Shown here: one piece after another, positions 35,051-43,538 of the stretch | Numbering within the stretch: position 1 is the first letter of the stretch | Layout: every line of letters begins with the position of its first letter | Assembly (NCBI GenBank): GCA_964632305.1 | Contig: CAZWBR010000015.1 | Coordinates: 13,883-77,882 of the forward strand | Length of the DNA: 64,000 bases | Source of the DNA: CAZWBR01 sp964632305 | Lineage (GTDB): Bacteria; Bacteroidota; Bacteroidia; Bacteroidales; Prolixibacteraceae | Reading direction: 5' to 3' | Notes under the pieces: model-generated | What the model saw: the letters and a program-made list of their open reading frames with translations, nothing else | Database searches by the model: none | What the model was told of the DNA's origin: nothing | Program-made: the position numbers and the translations under genes

Positions 35051-36343
35051 TTATAGTTGTGACAGCTTTTCGTAAAACGGAGTGGGTTCGCCTCTGTTCC
35101 AGCAACAGTAGATCTGTTCGGAAACATCCGGTTTTAACGGCAGAATGGAGGTGCCTGATTCGCTATAGCGTTTGTAGATCTCACTGGCATAGGTGTCGCA
35201 GAGCAGGCATTGCCCCGGTTGGTGGAATACCGTTCGCATCTTCTGATAGATCGTATCAAAATCGTCGGTGTCTATATTGCCAAATGAGAAATTGAGAAAC
35301 TCGCAAGGTTGCAAATCGCCTTTGGCATTGATATAGAAGCGATCGGTACCCCCGGCCGTACACCCGAACATTTCAGGTTCTTCTTCCCTTAACATGCAAT
35401 AGACAAACGGATAGTTGAGGTATCTTTTCGCATGGTTGTAGCGAAAGACCTTTTCTTTGACCAGGTTAATTTCTTCAGGGGTGAATTCCTCAATCCGGCC
35501 ATGGAGCCAGCCTCCGGCACTCTTTGGCTTGATCAGTTGGACCAGGCATCCCCCAAAATCCTTCTCCAGGTTCATTATTCTTTCAAAAGTGCCGTCTTTA
35601 AAGCTGTGCGGCAGAAGGCATGTGTTGAACATGACTGGGATATTCTCCTTATGGCACAGAGCAATTCCTTTTTCGAGCGAGGCCCAGGCCTCCTCGCTGC
35701 CCATGAAGCTATTTAGCTTTTCCGGCGTGTCGGTATGCAGCGAGAACATCACCCCCATCAGGTTATTATTTTTCCTCAGGAGCTTCAATCGCTCAGAGGT
35801 CATGCCAAAGCCGGTGGAGTTGATCAATATCTCGGAACGGTCGTCAATAGCTTGGCAGACCTCCATCAGCCGGTCGAAGACCAGAAACGGTTCACCCCCC
35901 TCGATGTTGAAGAAGGCGATCCCTTTATCCTGTAGCTGATGCACCACTTTAATTAAAGCTCCGAGTTCAACATCTTTCCCTTTGTCGTATTTCTGATAGC
36001 AGTGTTGGCAGTTAAAACGACAGGCCGAGGTGACCGAGATCAGTACCGAGACCGATGGCATTTTCCCTTCAAATACCGTGACCTTATCGCAAGCCGTGAA
36101 AAAAGCCTTGGTCGGGAAGAAAGGAACATAGAGGTTGACTTTGGTGAGCCGTCCTATTTTGATAAATTTGTTCTCTTTCATTTTCGACAGGAAGTACAAC
36201 AGCCGTTTCAGCACACGGGGATAGTGTTGCCGTTTTATTTCCCCGCGCAGAAACCGTCCGGTGTAATGGAGAAAAACCAGGAGTTTGATTCGCAGTTCTT
36301 CCAATTGTTTTTGTGTCCCGATCAGGAATTTTATCTTTTCCAT
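35051..36343 (-). CDS. Radical SAM protein with SPASM-like C-terminal domain
   Basis: A 430-residue protein. An unusual N-terminal extension of about 100 basic, helical residues precedes the radical SAM cluster CRFNCQHC (Cys108, Cys112, Cys115), followed by the GGEP motif (FFNIEGGEPFLVF). The C-terminal part has spaced cysteines (FGCTAGGTDRFYINAKGDLQPCEFLNFSFGNI, then CLLCDTYASEIY) like a SPASM/twitch auxiliary cluster. SPASM enzymes usually modify peptides or carry out anaerobic maturation, though some act on small molecules. It is 5 nt after the reductase gene and 11 nt before UbiA. Confidence 0.82.
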   Translation of the reverse strand: MEKIKFLIGTQKQLEELRIKLLVFLHYTGRFLRGEIKRQHYPRVLKRLLYFLSKMKENKFIKIGRLTKVNLYVPFFPTKAFFTACDKVTVFEGKMPSVSVLISVTSACRFNCQHCYQKYDKGKDVELGALIKVVHQLQDKGIAFFNIEGGEPFLVFDRLMEVCQAIDDRSEILINSTGFGMTSERLKLLRKNNNLMGVMFSLHTDTPEKLNSFMGSEEAWASLEKGIALCHKENIPVMFNTCLLPHSFKDGTFERIMNLEKDFGGCLVQLIKPKSAGGWLHGRIEEFTPEEINLVKEKVFRYNHAKRYLNYPFVYCMLREEEPEMFGCTAGGTDRFYINAKGDLQPCEFLNFSFGNIDTDDFDTIYQKMRTVFHQPGQCLLCDTYASEIYKRYSESGTSILPLKPDVSEQIYCCWNRGEPTPFYEKLSQL

Positions 36344-36348
36344 TTCCC

Positions 36349-37395
36349 TCAGATTAAATGGTTGTCTTTATACCACTGTACCGTTCTTTTTATTCCTTCC
36401 TGCAAGGAATAGTGACATTTAAAAGAGAGCTCTTCTTCGGCTTTTCGGGTACTGTAGCCGATCGAGTCGTAAAAGAGGTTCACCCGGGCACGGGTCAGGA
36501 AAGGTGGATTTTTCATTTTAAAGAGAGTAGCCGCTAATTCGGCGATCAATCCAATCGGATAAACCAATGCCTTGGGAAGGTTTCCTGGTTTGCTGCGTCC
36601 CATCTCGCGACAGATCAGGCTGAAGATCTCCTCCTGTTTGCCAACGGGATTGTTGCCGATGATATAATTTTTCAAGCCCTTGCCGGTATGCTCCAGGGCC
36701 AGTAGGTAACTTCGCGCCAGGTCGCCGGCATAAATGACATGAAAATTGTTTTTACTGCTGCCCGGTCCGAAAGGGATGCCTGAATGAACGAATTTCATGT
36801 ATTCATAGAACCCGGAGGAGAACTCCCGTTCGCCGTAAACCCAAACCGGGTGGATGACCGTCAGATTTAATTCATGTTCCAGTGCAAATTCTTCGGCTTC
36901 TTCAATAGCTATCGATTTGGTCATCCGGTAATAGTTCATCCCCGATGGCCATACTGAATCGAGGAAATAGGGATATCGGGGATTCTGGGGGGATTCTTCA
37001 TCTTTAAGTTGCCGGTAGTTTTCTTCCCCGAAACAGGATACCGATCCGGTGATGATAATCCGGTCGATATTGTTGAGCAGACTTGCTATCAGAACGTTTT
37101 TTGTGCCATCGACATTCGCATCATAAAAATCCTGCCATTTGCCCCAGTCGGAGACCTTTCCGGCCGTATGAATCACAGCGGAAGCACCTTGCATGGCTTC
37201 GGCTAAAGAATCAGCATCGGAAAGATCAATATATTTCAGTTCTACGGGTAAGGTATTCAGAAATCCAAGGTTACAGCTTTTTCGAACGCCACATATGACC
37301 CGGTAGCCATGCCCGGAAATATATTCTGCAACATGACTTCCAATAAATCCGGTCGCACCGGTGAGGAAAACCTTTTTGTCAGGGTCTTGTTTCAT
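36349..37395 (-). CDS. NAD-dependent epimerase/reductase (extended SDR, 3-beta-HSD-like)
   Basis: A 348-residue extended short-chain dehydrogenase started at ATG 37393-37395. The nucleotide motif is FLTGATGFIGSHVAEYI, the active-site pair is YYRMTKS (YxxxK), with HTAGKVSDWGKWQDFYDANVDGTKNVL and the Ser of ITGSVSCFG. This subgroup includes CerR-type reductases of bacterial ceramide synthesis and 3-beta-hydroxysteroid dehydrogenases. In this setting reduction of the 3-oxo group made by the alpha-oxoamine synthase is plausible (inference). It overlaps the ThiL-like gene by 17 nt. Confidence 0.8.
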   Translation of the reverse strand: MKQDPDKKVFLTGATGFIGSHVAEYISGHGYRVICGVRKSCNLGFLNTLPVELKYIDLSDADSLAEAMQGASAVIHTAGKVSDWGKWQDFYDANVDGTKNVLIASLLNNIDRIIITGSVSCFGEENYRQLKDEESPQNPRYPYFLDSVWPSGMNYYRMTKSIAIEEAEEFALEHELNLTVIHPVWVYGEREFSSGFYEYMKFVHSGIPFGPGSSKNNFHVIYAGDLARSYLLALEHTGKGLKNYIIGNNPVGKQEEIFSLICREMGRSKPGNLPKALVYPIGLIAELAATLFKMKNPPFLTRARVNLFYDSIGYSTRKAEEELSFKCHYSLQEGIKRTVQWYKDNHLI

Positions 37396-38398
37396 CTTGC
37401 AGAAAATCAAATAAATTGTTGAGGTATTCCTGTTTTGAGGAGTAATCGCGGGCAGAAATGGTGTAATGACTTAAGTCAAGCGTTCGATCCTTCCCGGCCA
37501 GAAAACGTTCCCGAGCCTGAGTAAACTCTCCAATGCAGGTGAATTTCAGGTTGGCGGTACAGGCATTTTTTAAAAAAGCTTCCTCTTTTGGAGGGGCAAT
37601 GGCAAACAAAAGTTCGTATTCGCCACATTCGCCCAAAAAGAGGGCCTCTTTCGGAACATGGAGAAGTTGGCAGATCAGCCGGGCCAATGGAGGATAGGGG
37701 AGGTTTTCAGCCATATAGCCCACCCTGTTCAAGTCGCTCAGCGTGTTCAGCGCCGTGAAGACACCATCGCTGGTGTCGATGCAGCAGGAGGCCCATTGAC
37801 CGATCAATTTCGATTCTTCGATCCGTAGCGGAAAAAAGTTTTGAATGAGCTGACTTCCCGCATGAACTATTTTCTTCTGTTTGTAGATCGAGAAAGCGGC
37901 CTCGATATTTCCGACGCCAACCTGGCCGGTCATGTAGATCTTGTCTCCGGCACGTGCTCCCATTCTCGATAGGGGATGGAACGAGGAGCCGAGGCAGATT
38001 CCTGTGTACCCCCATTCTTTTGCCATGCCGGTATCGCCGCCGATGAAGCCCATCGCGCATTGGTTCAAGACCGCAGCTATCCCCCGTGCTAATTGCCTGA
38101 CATACTCCCTGTCCCACGATTGTGCTATTTTAACGGCATGGGCATAAGCTGTAGGAACTCCGCAAACAGCCAGGATATCGCTGATGGTGGCCACCGCCAG
38201 GTTATGACCTAACCGGAAAGGATTATCCAGTCGAAAGAAATCTTCATCGGAAAATTCATCGGTCGTGAAGAGCAGTTGGCCATTTCCAAACGTCAATACC
38301 TCGGCATCCGATTCGAAAAAGTGGTTTTTCATAAACGGGCTGCGGGGAAGTTCTTCCACGAAGATATTGATCAGTTCCTTTTCTCCCAAACAGTTCAT
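37379..38398 (-). CDS. ThiL-like protein (AIR synthase/PurM superfamily)
   Basis: A 339-residue protein started at ATG 38396-38398 (MNCLGEKELINIF). It aligns with thiamine-phosphate kinase: GHNLAVATISDILAVCGVPTAYAHA, FIGGDTGMAKEW, CCIDTSDGVFTALNTL and GECGEYELLFAI. Compared with ThiL, the first Asp pair becomes SDAEVL and the GEDYEL motif becomes CGEYEL, so Mg-ATP ligands are altered. No other thi gene is nearby. It may be a re-purposed kinase/ligase acting in the lipid operon, or a functional ThiL carried along. It is the first gene of the operon. Confidence 0.72.
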   Translation of the reverse strand: MNCLGEKELINIFVEELPRSPFMKNHFFESDAEVLTFGNGQLLFTTDEFSDEDFFRLDNPFRLGHNLAVATISDILAVCGVPTAYAHAVKIAQSWDREYVRQLARGIAAVLNQCAMGFIGGDTGMAKEWGYTGICLGSSFHPLSRMGARAGDKIYMTGQVGVGNIEAAFSIYKQKKIVHAGSQLIQNFFPLRIEESKLIGQWASCCIDTSDGVFTALNTLSDLNRVGYMAENLPYPPLARLICQLLHVPKEALFLGECGEYELLFAIAPPKEEAFLKNACTANLKFTCIGEFTQARERFLAGKDRTLDLSHYTISARDYSSKQEYLNNLFDFLQDETRP

Positions 38399-38452
38399 CG
38401 CAATCAATGATTAAATGAATAATCAACCCTGTCGGGATACCCTTCGCATCAT

Positions 38453-38460
38453 CAAAAGTA
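38453..38460 (-). promoter_or_regulatory. -7 element for the lipid operon
   Basis: TACTTTTG on the minus strand fits TAnnTTTG exactly; a start near 38448 would give a 50-nt leader for the ThiL-like gene. The -33 box is weak. The 285 nt between this operon and truA hold no gene. Confidence 0.5.
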
Positions 38461-38683
38461 AAGAGACTGGATGAATTTTGGAGGCAAGGCTTCAAAATTC
38501 AGGCTTTACATCGCATTTACTTTGTTATATGAAGATACGAAATTCCCGGGGGGGTAGCAATAGCTTTCTCTAATTTAAGCAACAATCTTTTAGTTATTTA
38601 CGGATATCAAATTTTTAGCTTTACTTTGCAACCAATATTATAGTTATTGAGTTTTTATTTTCGGTTCGGGAAAATTTATTTTA

Positions 38684-39442
38684 ATGCAACGTTACTTTAT
38701 TCAACTTTCCTACGACGGCACGGCCTACCATGGTTGGCAGGTTCAGCCCAATGCACGGACGGTGCAGCAGGAGCTGGAGACTGCTCTTTCGACCATTGCA
38801 AGGGAGAAGGTAGAAGTGGTCGGGGCCGGACGTACCGATACAGGGGTCCATGCTTCGAATTACATTGCCCATTTCGATTCGGTCAATGAAAATTTCGACC
38901 GCGAACAGATGGTTTACCGGCTCAATTGTCTTTTGCCTTTCGATATTGCCATTCAACGCATCGTGAAGGTGGGGGCGGAGGCGCATGCCCGTTTCGATGC
39001 CACCTACCGGGAATACAAATATTTTATCGTGAAACGGAAGGAGCCTTTCAGTCGCCACTATGCCGAAAAGGAGACCCGTCGGCTCGATCTGCCGCGGATG
39101 AATGAAGCGGCAGCCCTGTTGTTTCATTATACCGACTTCACCAGTTTCAGCCGTTTAGGCAGCGATGTAAAGACCAACAATTGCATTATCTACAAGGCAT
39201 CCTGGAGTGACGAGGGCGACCAACTGGTTTTTACCATCCGGGCCGATCGGTTTTTAAGAAACATGGTTCGAGCCATCGTGGGAACCTTGCTCGAGGTTGG
39301 ATTGGGAAAAATGTCTGTCGAAGAGTTTCGGAAGGTCATTGAGCTTCACGACCGCGGGGCCGCCGGGGCAAGCGCTTCCGCGAAAGGTTTGTTCCTGGTC
39401 GATATTGGCTATCCCGAGACGATTTTTAATCCAGCAAAATAG
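38684..39442 (+). CDS. truA: tRNA pseudouridine(38-40) synthase
   Basis: A 252-residue TruA that makes pseudouridine at positions 38-40 of tRNA anticodon arms. The catalytic Asp52 is in VGAGRTDTGVHASNY; other motifs are YDGTAYHGWQVQPNARTVQQELE and FRADRFLRNMVRAIVGTLLEVG (here IRADRFLRNMVRAIVGT). A near-consensus -7 element (TTACTTTG) lies about 60 nt upstream. It is a single-gene unit divergent from the lipid operon. Confidence 0.96.
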   Translation: MQRYFIQLSYDGTAYHGWQVQPNARTVQQELETALSTIAREKVEVVGAGRTDTGVHASNYIAHFDSVNENFDREQMVYRLNCLLPFDIAIQRIVKVGAEAHARFDATYREYKYFIVKRKEPFSRHYAEKETRRLDLPRMNEAAALLFHYTDFTSFSRLGSDVKTNNCIIYKASWSDEGDQLVFTIRADRFLRNMVRAIVGTLLEVGLGKMSVEEFRKVIELHDRGAAGASASAKGLFLVDIGYPETIFNPAK

Positions 39443-39621
39443 TTAATCGATTGTATTAAAACTGATCAGGCGTTATTTCGCTTCTCTTTCGTTCCGGGTG
39501 GAGTGATCCGGGAACGCATTTCTCCTTACTTCCCCGTCGGGAAGCTTTTGGGTGTTCCCGGAAGGCTATTCTAAAGATATAAGAAGGGTAAACCTGATGA
39601 TTTGATTTTCTGCGGGAGGCG

Positions 39622-40368
39622 TTACCGGTTCCAGATTTCCCATGCGGCCAGAGCCTGGAGACGGAGCATCTCCATCCCGTTTTTGATGGTCGCGCCGTTT
39701 TCTTTTCCCTTACGGAGAAACTCGGTGACTTCGGGATTATAAACCAGATCGTAAAGAAGATGATCGTTCCCGATCAGTTCGTAGGGAATTGGCGGGAAGG
39801 TGTTGCTCTTCGGGTAAGTGCCCAGCGGGGTGGTATTGACAATCACCTGATTTTCTTTCAGGATTGCCGGGGTGAGATCGGAGTAAGACAGTGATGAGGG
39901 GCTTTGGGGATTCCGGGAAACCAGCCTCGATTCGATACCTAATTCTTTTAAGGCATAAATAACCGCCTTGGAGGCTCCGCCCGTTCCCAGCACCAGCGCC
40001 TTGCGGTGATGCTCTTTCAGTAACGGACGGATCGATTCGCGGAAACCGGTCACATCGGTATTGTAACCGATCAGTCTGGTTCCACCCGTACTTTTTTCTA
40101 TCCTGATGGTATTGACCGCCCTGATCTCTTTGGCAGCATCATTGATCTCGTCGAGAAGTGGAATCACCTGCTCTTTATACGGGATCGTGACATTGACCCC
40201 GACCAGACCGGGTGTTTGGGCGATTATTTCGGGGAGCCGGCTGATGGACTCAATTTCAAAGTTGAGGTATTCGGCATTGATTCCTTCATCTTTAAATTTT
40301 TCGGTGAAGAAGCGGCGTGAAAAAGAGTGGGTCAGCGGAAAGCCAATCAAACCGTATCTTTGGGTCAT
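39622..40368 (-). CDS. aroE: Shikimate dehydrogenase
   Basis: A 248-residue AroE, which reduces 3-dehydroshikimate with NADPH. Substrate-site motifs are IGFPLTHSFSRRFFTEKF (Ser pair) and GVNVTIPYKEQVIPLLDE (catalytic Lys); NADPH motif is VLGTGGASKAVIYALKELG; the C-terminal KNGMEMLRLQALAAWEIW is typical. It is slightly shorter than E. coli AroE (272) as in other Bacteroidota. It is the last gene of a three-gene run with the TPR and DUF4301 genes (24 nt after TPR). Confidence 0.95.
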   Translation of the reverse strand: MTQRYGLIGFPLTHSFSRRFFTEKFKDEGINAEYLNFEIESISRLPEIIAQTPGLVGVNVTIPYKEQVIPLLDEINDAAKEIRAVNTIRIEKSTGGTRLIGYNTDVTGFRESIRPLLKEHHRKALVLGTGGASKAVIYALKELGIESRLVSRNPQSPSSLSYSDLTPAILKENQVIVNTTPLGTYPKSNTFPPIPYELIGNDHLLYDLVYNPEVTEFLRKGKENGATIKNGMEMLRLQALAAWEIWNR

Positions 40369-40392
40369 GTTGTTCTGAAATCAGGTGAAGAA

Positions 40393-41811
40393 TTATTCGT
40401 ATGGGTTATACTCGCGAATCAGGTCGTTGATCCATTTTATGGATCCGTAAGCCGGAAACTGCTCAAAGAAATCATGGATCAATTCAAAATCTTCCAGCAG
40501 CCCCTGTTCGAAAACCGGGACGGCCAGTTCTTCGCGATTATTGGCGATCAGGTAACCGGCCAGCCTGAAGTTAATAGCCGGACACGCGGCCTGACTCTCC
40601 GAGGCTTCACTCATCGTGATCACTGCCATATCGGTCTGGTTGGTCTGATAATAATACTCGGCCATGGCAATGCGGAAATCCGGGTTGGCCGGATCGAGGT
40701 CAATGGCTTTTTGAAATGAATCCTCAGCCTCGAAAAACTTATTCAGCGCGGCGTTAGCTTTCCCAAGGGCGCTCCAGCAATCGGCACACCCCGGATCAAG
40801 CTTTAGCGCTTTCTTCAGTAAGGCGATGCTCTCTTCGATCCGTTCTTCCACCATTAGCACGATGGCTGCCCCGTACCAGGCGTCGGCGCTTTTCGGATCC
40901 AGTTGTATAGCTTTATCGTAATGAAGATAGGCCTTTTCGGGATCTTCAAGCTGGAAATAGCACTCCCCGATATAGAGGTTCGCGTCGAATGAATTGGGAT
41001 CGTATTTCAGGTATTCAAGATACCAGGTAAGCGCCTCTTCGTAATTCTCCAGTGCAGAGAGAGAGTTGGCTTTATTGAAAATGGCCCCGGCATACTTGTC
41101 ATCGATGGCCAGCGCGAAATCGTAAGCATCTATGGCTTCCTCGAACTGTTCCAACCGGTTGTAAACGATGCCCAGGTTATACCAGGCCGACTCGGAGAAA
41201 GGATCGATGTCGAGATACTTGTTGTAAAACTCGATACACGACTGATCATTACCGGTTTTATCGTAACAAAAAGCCAGGTCGTAAAGAACATTCTCATTCT
41301 TTGGATTTTCGCAGTATGCTTTTTCCAGGTAAGGGAGGGCATGAGGGTAATCTTCATTCTGAATGAACGAAGATGCTATATTGTAGAGGAGTTCGTCGCG
41401 ATCTTCGAACGAGACGTTTTCAGCTTTTCTGAAATATTGAGCGGCTATATCCTGTTCTCCCAGCAGATTATGGCAAACCCCCAGCATCATCAGCACTTCA
41501 GGGTTCGATGCCTCGATAGCGGAGAGATGGGTGAGCAGGTCCAGCGCCTTGTTCACCTTCATCTGTCCCAGCAGTACCTGGGCCTTCTTTACCTTGACGA
41601 TCGAGGAGTTGGGGTGTTGGGCCAGCGCGATCTCGCAGACATGTAGCGCGTTGGTGAGCTGGTTCTTTTCAATGTAATGATCGGCAATATATTCAAAGTC
41701 AGATACGTCAAAGAATTCTGTCCGGTCTTCGGAAAGCATCTGTTTATAACGCTTCACGACTCCGGCAAATTCCATGCTTTCATATCCCTCTCTTGATTCT
41801 TCCCGCATCAT
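40393..41811 (-). CDS. Tetratricopeptide repeat protein
   Basis: A 472-residue cytoplasmic protein without signal peptide, made of about eleven TPR units across its length (for instance FEEAIDAYDFALAIDDKYAGAIFNKANSLSALENYEEALTWY and KAYLHYDKAIQLDPKSADAWYGAAIVL). TPR superhelices bind partner proteins; the partner is not indicated. It lies 42 nt after DUF4301 and 24 nt before aroE. It is acidic, with no enzymatic motif. Confidence 0.85.
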   Translation of the reverse strand: MMREESREGYESMEFAGVVKRYKQMLSEDRTEFFDVSDFEYIADHYIEKNQLTNALHVCEIALAQHPNSSIVKVKKAQVLLGQMKVNKALDLLTHLSAIEASNPEVLMMLGVCHNLLGEQDIAAQYFRKAENVSFEDRDELLYNIASSFIQNEDYPHALPYLEKAYCENPKNENVLYDLAFCYDKTGNDQSCIEFYNKYLDIDPFSESAWYNLGIVYNRLEQFEEAIDAYDFALAIDDKYAGAIFNKANSLSALENYEEALTWYLEYLKYDPNSFDANLYIGECYFQLEDPEKAYLHYDKAIQLDPKSADAWYGAAIVLMVEERIEESIALLKKALKLDPGCADCWSALGKANAALNKFFEAEDSFQKAIDLDPANPDFRIAMAEYYYQTNQTDMAVITMSEASESQAACPAINFRLAGYLIANNREELAVPVFEQGLLEDFELIHDFFEQFPAYGSIKWINDLIREYNPYE

Positions 41812-41853
41812 AGCCTCTTCAATTAAAATAGTTTACAAAGATAGCAAAATGAC

Positions 41854-43401
41854 TTATTCCGGCTGATGTTCGTTCCTTAAAAGATCGTTAACGGTTTTTA
41901 CCGGATTGAAAGTTCTCGCAGGTACTTCCGCGAAAAGCGTGATCCAGTCCGACATGGCTCCGTTCCAGAGCCCCGGCAGTTCCTGTGCTTTCAGCGGTTT
42001 CCCATCCTTGGATTTGTGTGATATAAAACCTGTTTCAGGATCACGGTAGTGAAGCAGATCGAACTTTTGACCCTTAAAATCTTTGACTCCGCAGACCAGA
42101 TCAACGGGGTTGAAGTGGCTGGCCTGCTCGGCGATGGCTTGTTGCAGCGGGTTTTTCAGATCGATTTGACTGCTTTCGACGATCTGAAGTGAGGTGGTCC
42201 CGTCGGCATTCATGGCCCAGAAAGGGCCTCCTCCCGGTTCGCCCTCGTTTTTCACCATCCCGCAGACCCTGATCGGTCGGTTGAGTTTCTCTTTCAGGTA
42301 CTGCATCAGGTTGGCCTTTTCGGTGTAATAATGACTTTCAGCAGGTAGTATACAGAGTTCTTTCTCCGCGAAGTCTGCAATCTCGGCACACAATAGATCA
42401 GAAACCACCGCCGCAGGACGATTGAGGATTTTCAGGTAATCGAAGATCTTAGCCTGATAGGTGAGCAACACTCCGGCCAGCGCTTTTTTGTATTGAATGG
42501 TCTCTTCTTTCATCCGGTCGAGGACGACATTATCGATGTTTTTGACAAAAATCAGGTCACCGTCGATATCGTTGAGGTTTTCGAGCAGCGCGCCATGACC
42601 GCCCGGCCGGAAGAAGAGTTTCCCTTCGGACGTGCGGAACGGTTCATTGTCGGCTCCGACAGCAATGGTGTCGGTCGAAGGTTTCTGTTCCGAAAACGAG
42701 ATGTCATATTTTACTCCGAATTTGGGCTCCAGTATTTTAGCTGCTTCTGCGGTCTTCTTCTGAAAAAAAGGCAGATGTTCGGGCGATACGGTAAAATGAA
42801 GTTTAACATTCCCTTCGCTATCGGCCCCGTAGAGTGCCCCTTCCACCATGTGTTCTTCCACCGGGGTGCGTCCTCCTTCGGGGTATTGATGGAAGAGCAG
42901 CAGACCTTTCGGTAAAAATCCATAGTTCAATCCATTTGAACTGAGTAAATAATCCAGTATCTCCACGTATTTCATCCGGTCATGCCGATCGGTAACTCCG
43001 CCAAGCCCTTCATTGAGCTTTTCGTAAAAAGTGAAATCTGCCAGACGGTCAAAAAAATGTTTAACGCTTTTGTGATGCTCGTCGGCAAGCAATTTCTCCG
43101 CTTCATCATTGTTCCGACAGGATTCGGCAAAAGCAAAGAGCGATTGGAACATCCGGCTTGCCGCTCCCGATGCCGGCACAAATTTCACCGGGCGGAGGCC
43201 ATGCTCCAGTTGGTGGTCGTAATGGGCCACCAACCGATCAGTCAATTCCGGCGACAAAACGGTAATACCATCCCCTTTGGTGGCTGGTTTTAGTATCTTC
43301 ATAAAAGGAAACCCTTTGACGAAATGCTCAATCTGCTTTTCTATTTCGGAAACAGTGCTTCCCCGCTGATTGATCTGAATTATATCGTTCTGTGTAAACA
43401 T
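41854..43401 (-). CDS. DUF4301 family protein
   Basis: A 515-residue protein matching the Bacteroidota family DUF4301. Notable segments: PVKFVPASGAASRMFQSLFAF near residue 85, GFLPKGLLLFHQYPEGGRTPVEEHM, FRPGGHGALLENLND and ICGMVKNEGEPGGGPFWA-like VCGMVKNEGEPGGGPFW. The pattern P-x-G-x-x-S-R and G-G-H-G-A recalls nucleotidyltransferase (UTP-glucose-1-phosphate-type) folds, but the function is not established. It has no signal peptide. It heads the run DUF4301-TPR-aroE. Confidence 0.85.
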   Translation of the reverse strand: MFTQNDIIQINQRGSTVSEIEKQIEHFVKGFPFMKILKPATKGDGITVLSPELTDRLVAHYDHQLEHGLRPVKFVPASGAASRMFQSLFAFAESCRNNDEAEKLLADEHHKSVKHFFDRLADFTFYEKLNEGLGGVTDRHDRMKYVEILDYLLSSNGLNYGFLPKGLLLFHQYPEGGRTPVEEHMVEGALYGADSEGNVKLHFTVSPEHLPFFQKKTAEAAKILEPKFGVKYDISFSEQKPSTDTIAVGADNEPFRTSEGKLFFRPGGHGALLENLNDIDGDLIFVKNIDNVVLDRMKEETIQYKKALAGVLLTYQAKIFDYLKILNRPAAVVSDLLCAEIADFAEKELCILPAESHYYTEKANLMQYLKEKLNRPIRVCGMVKNEGEPGGGPFWAMNADGTTSLQIVESSQIDLKNPLQQAIAEQASHFNPVDLVCGVKDFKGQKFDLLHYRDPETGFISHKSKDGKPLKAQELPGLWNGAMSDWITLFAEVPARTFNPVKTVNDLLRNEHQPE

Positions 43402-43514
43402 TGGCGCTTAGTATTGATATGGGTTAAAGGTTGTAAAATAATGTAGAAAATGAAATAGTTTCCCCTGATTTAAGAAGATAAGTTATTCACAATTCGTTGT
43501 TAATTATTATCCCT

Positions 43515-43522
43515 TAAATTTG
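43515..43522 (+). promoter_or_regulatory. -7 element for the TIGR01212 gene
   Basis: TAAATTTG, a perfect TAnnTTTG, placed so that transcription would begin about 13-20 nt before the GTG start codons at 43539/43545. Confidence 0.5.
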
Positions 43523-43538
43523 CCGTGAATATTAGACA

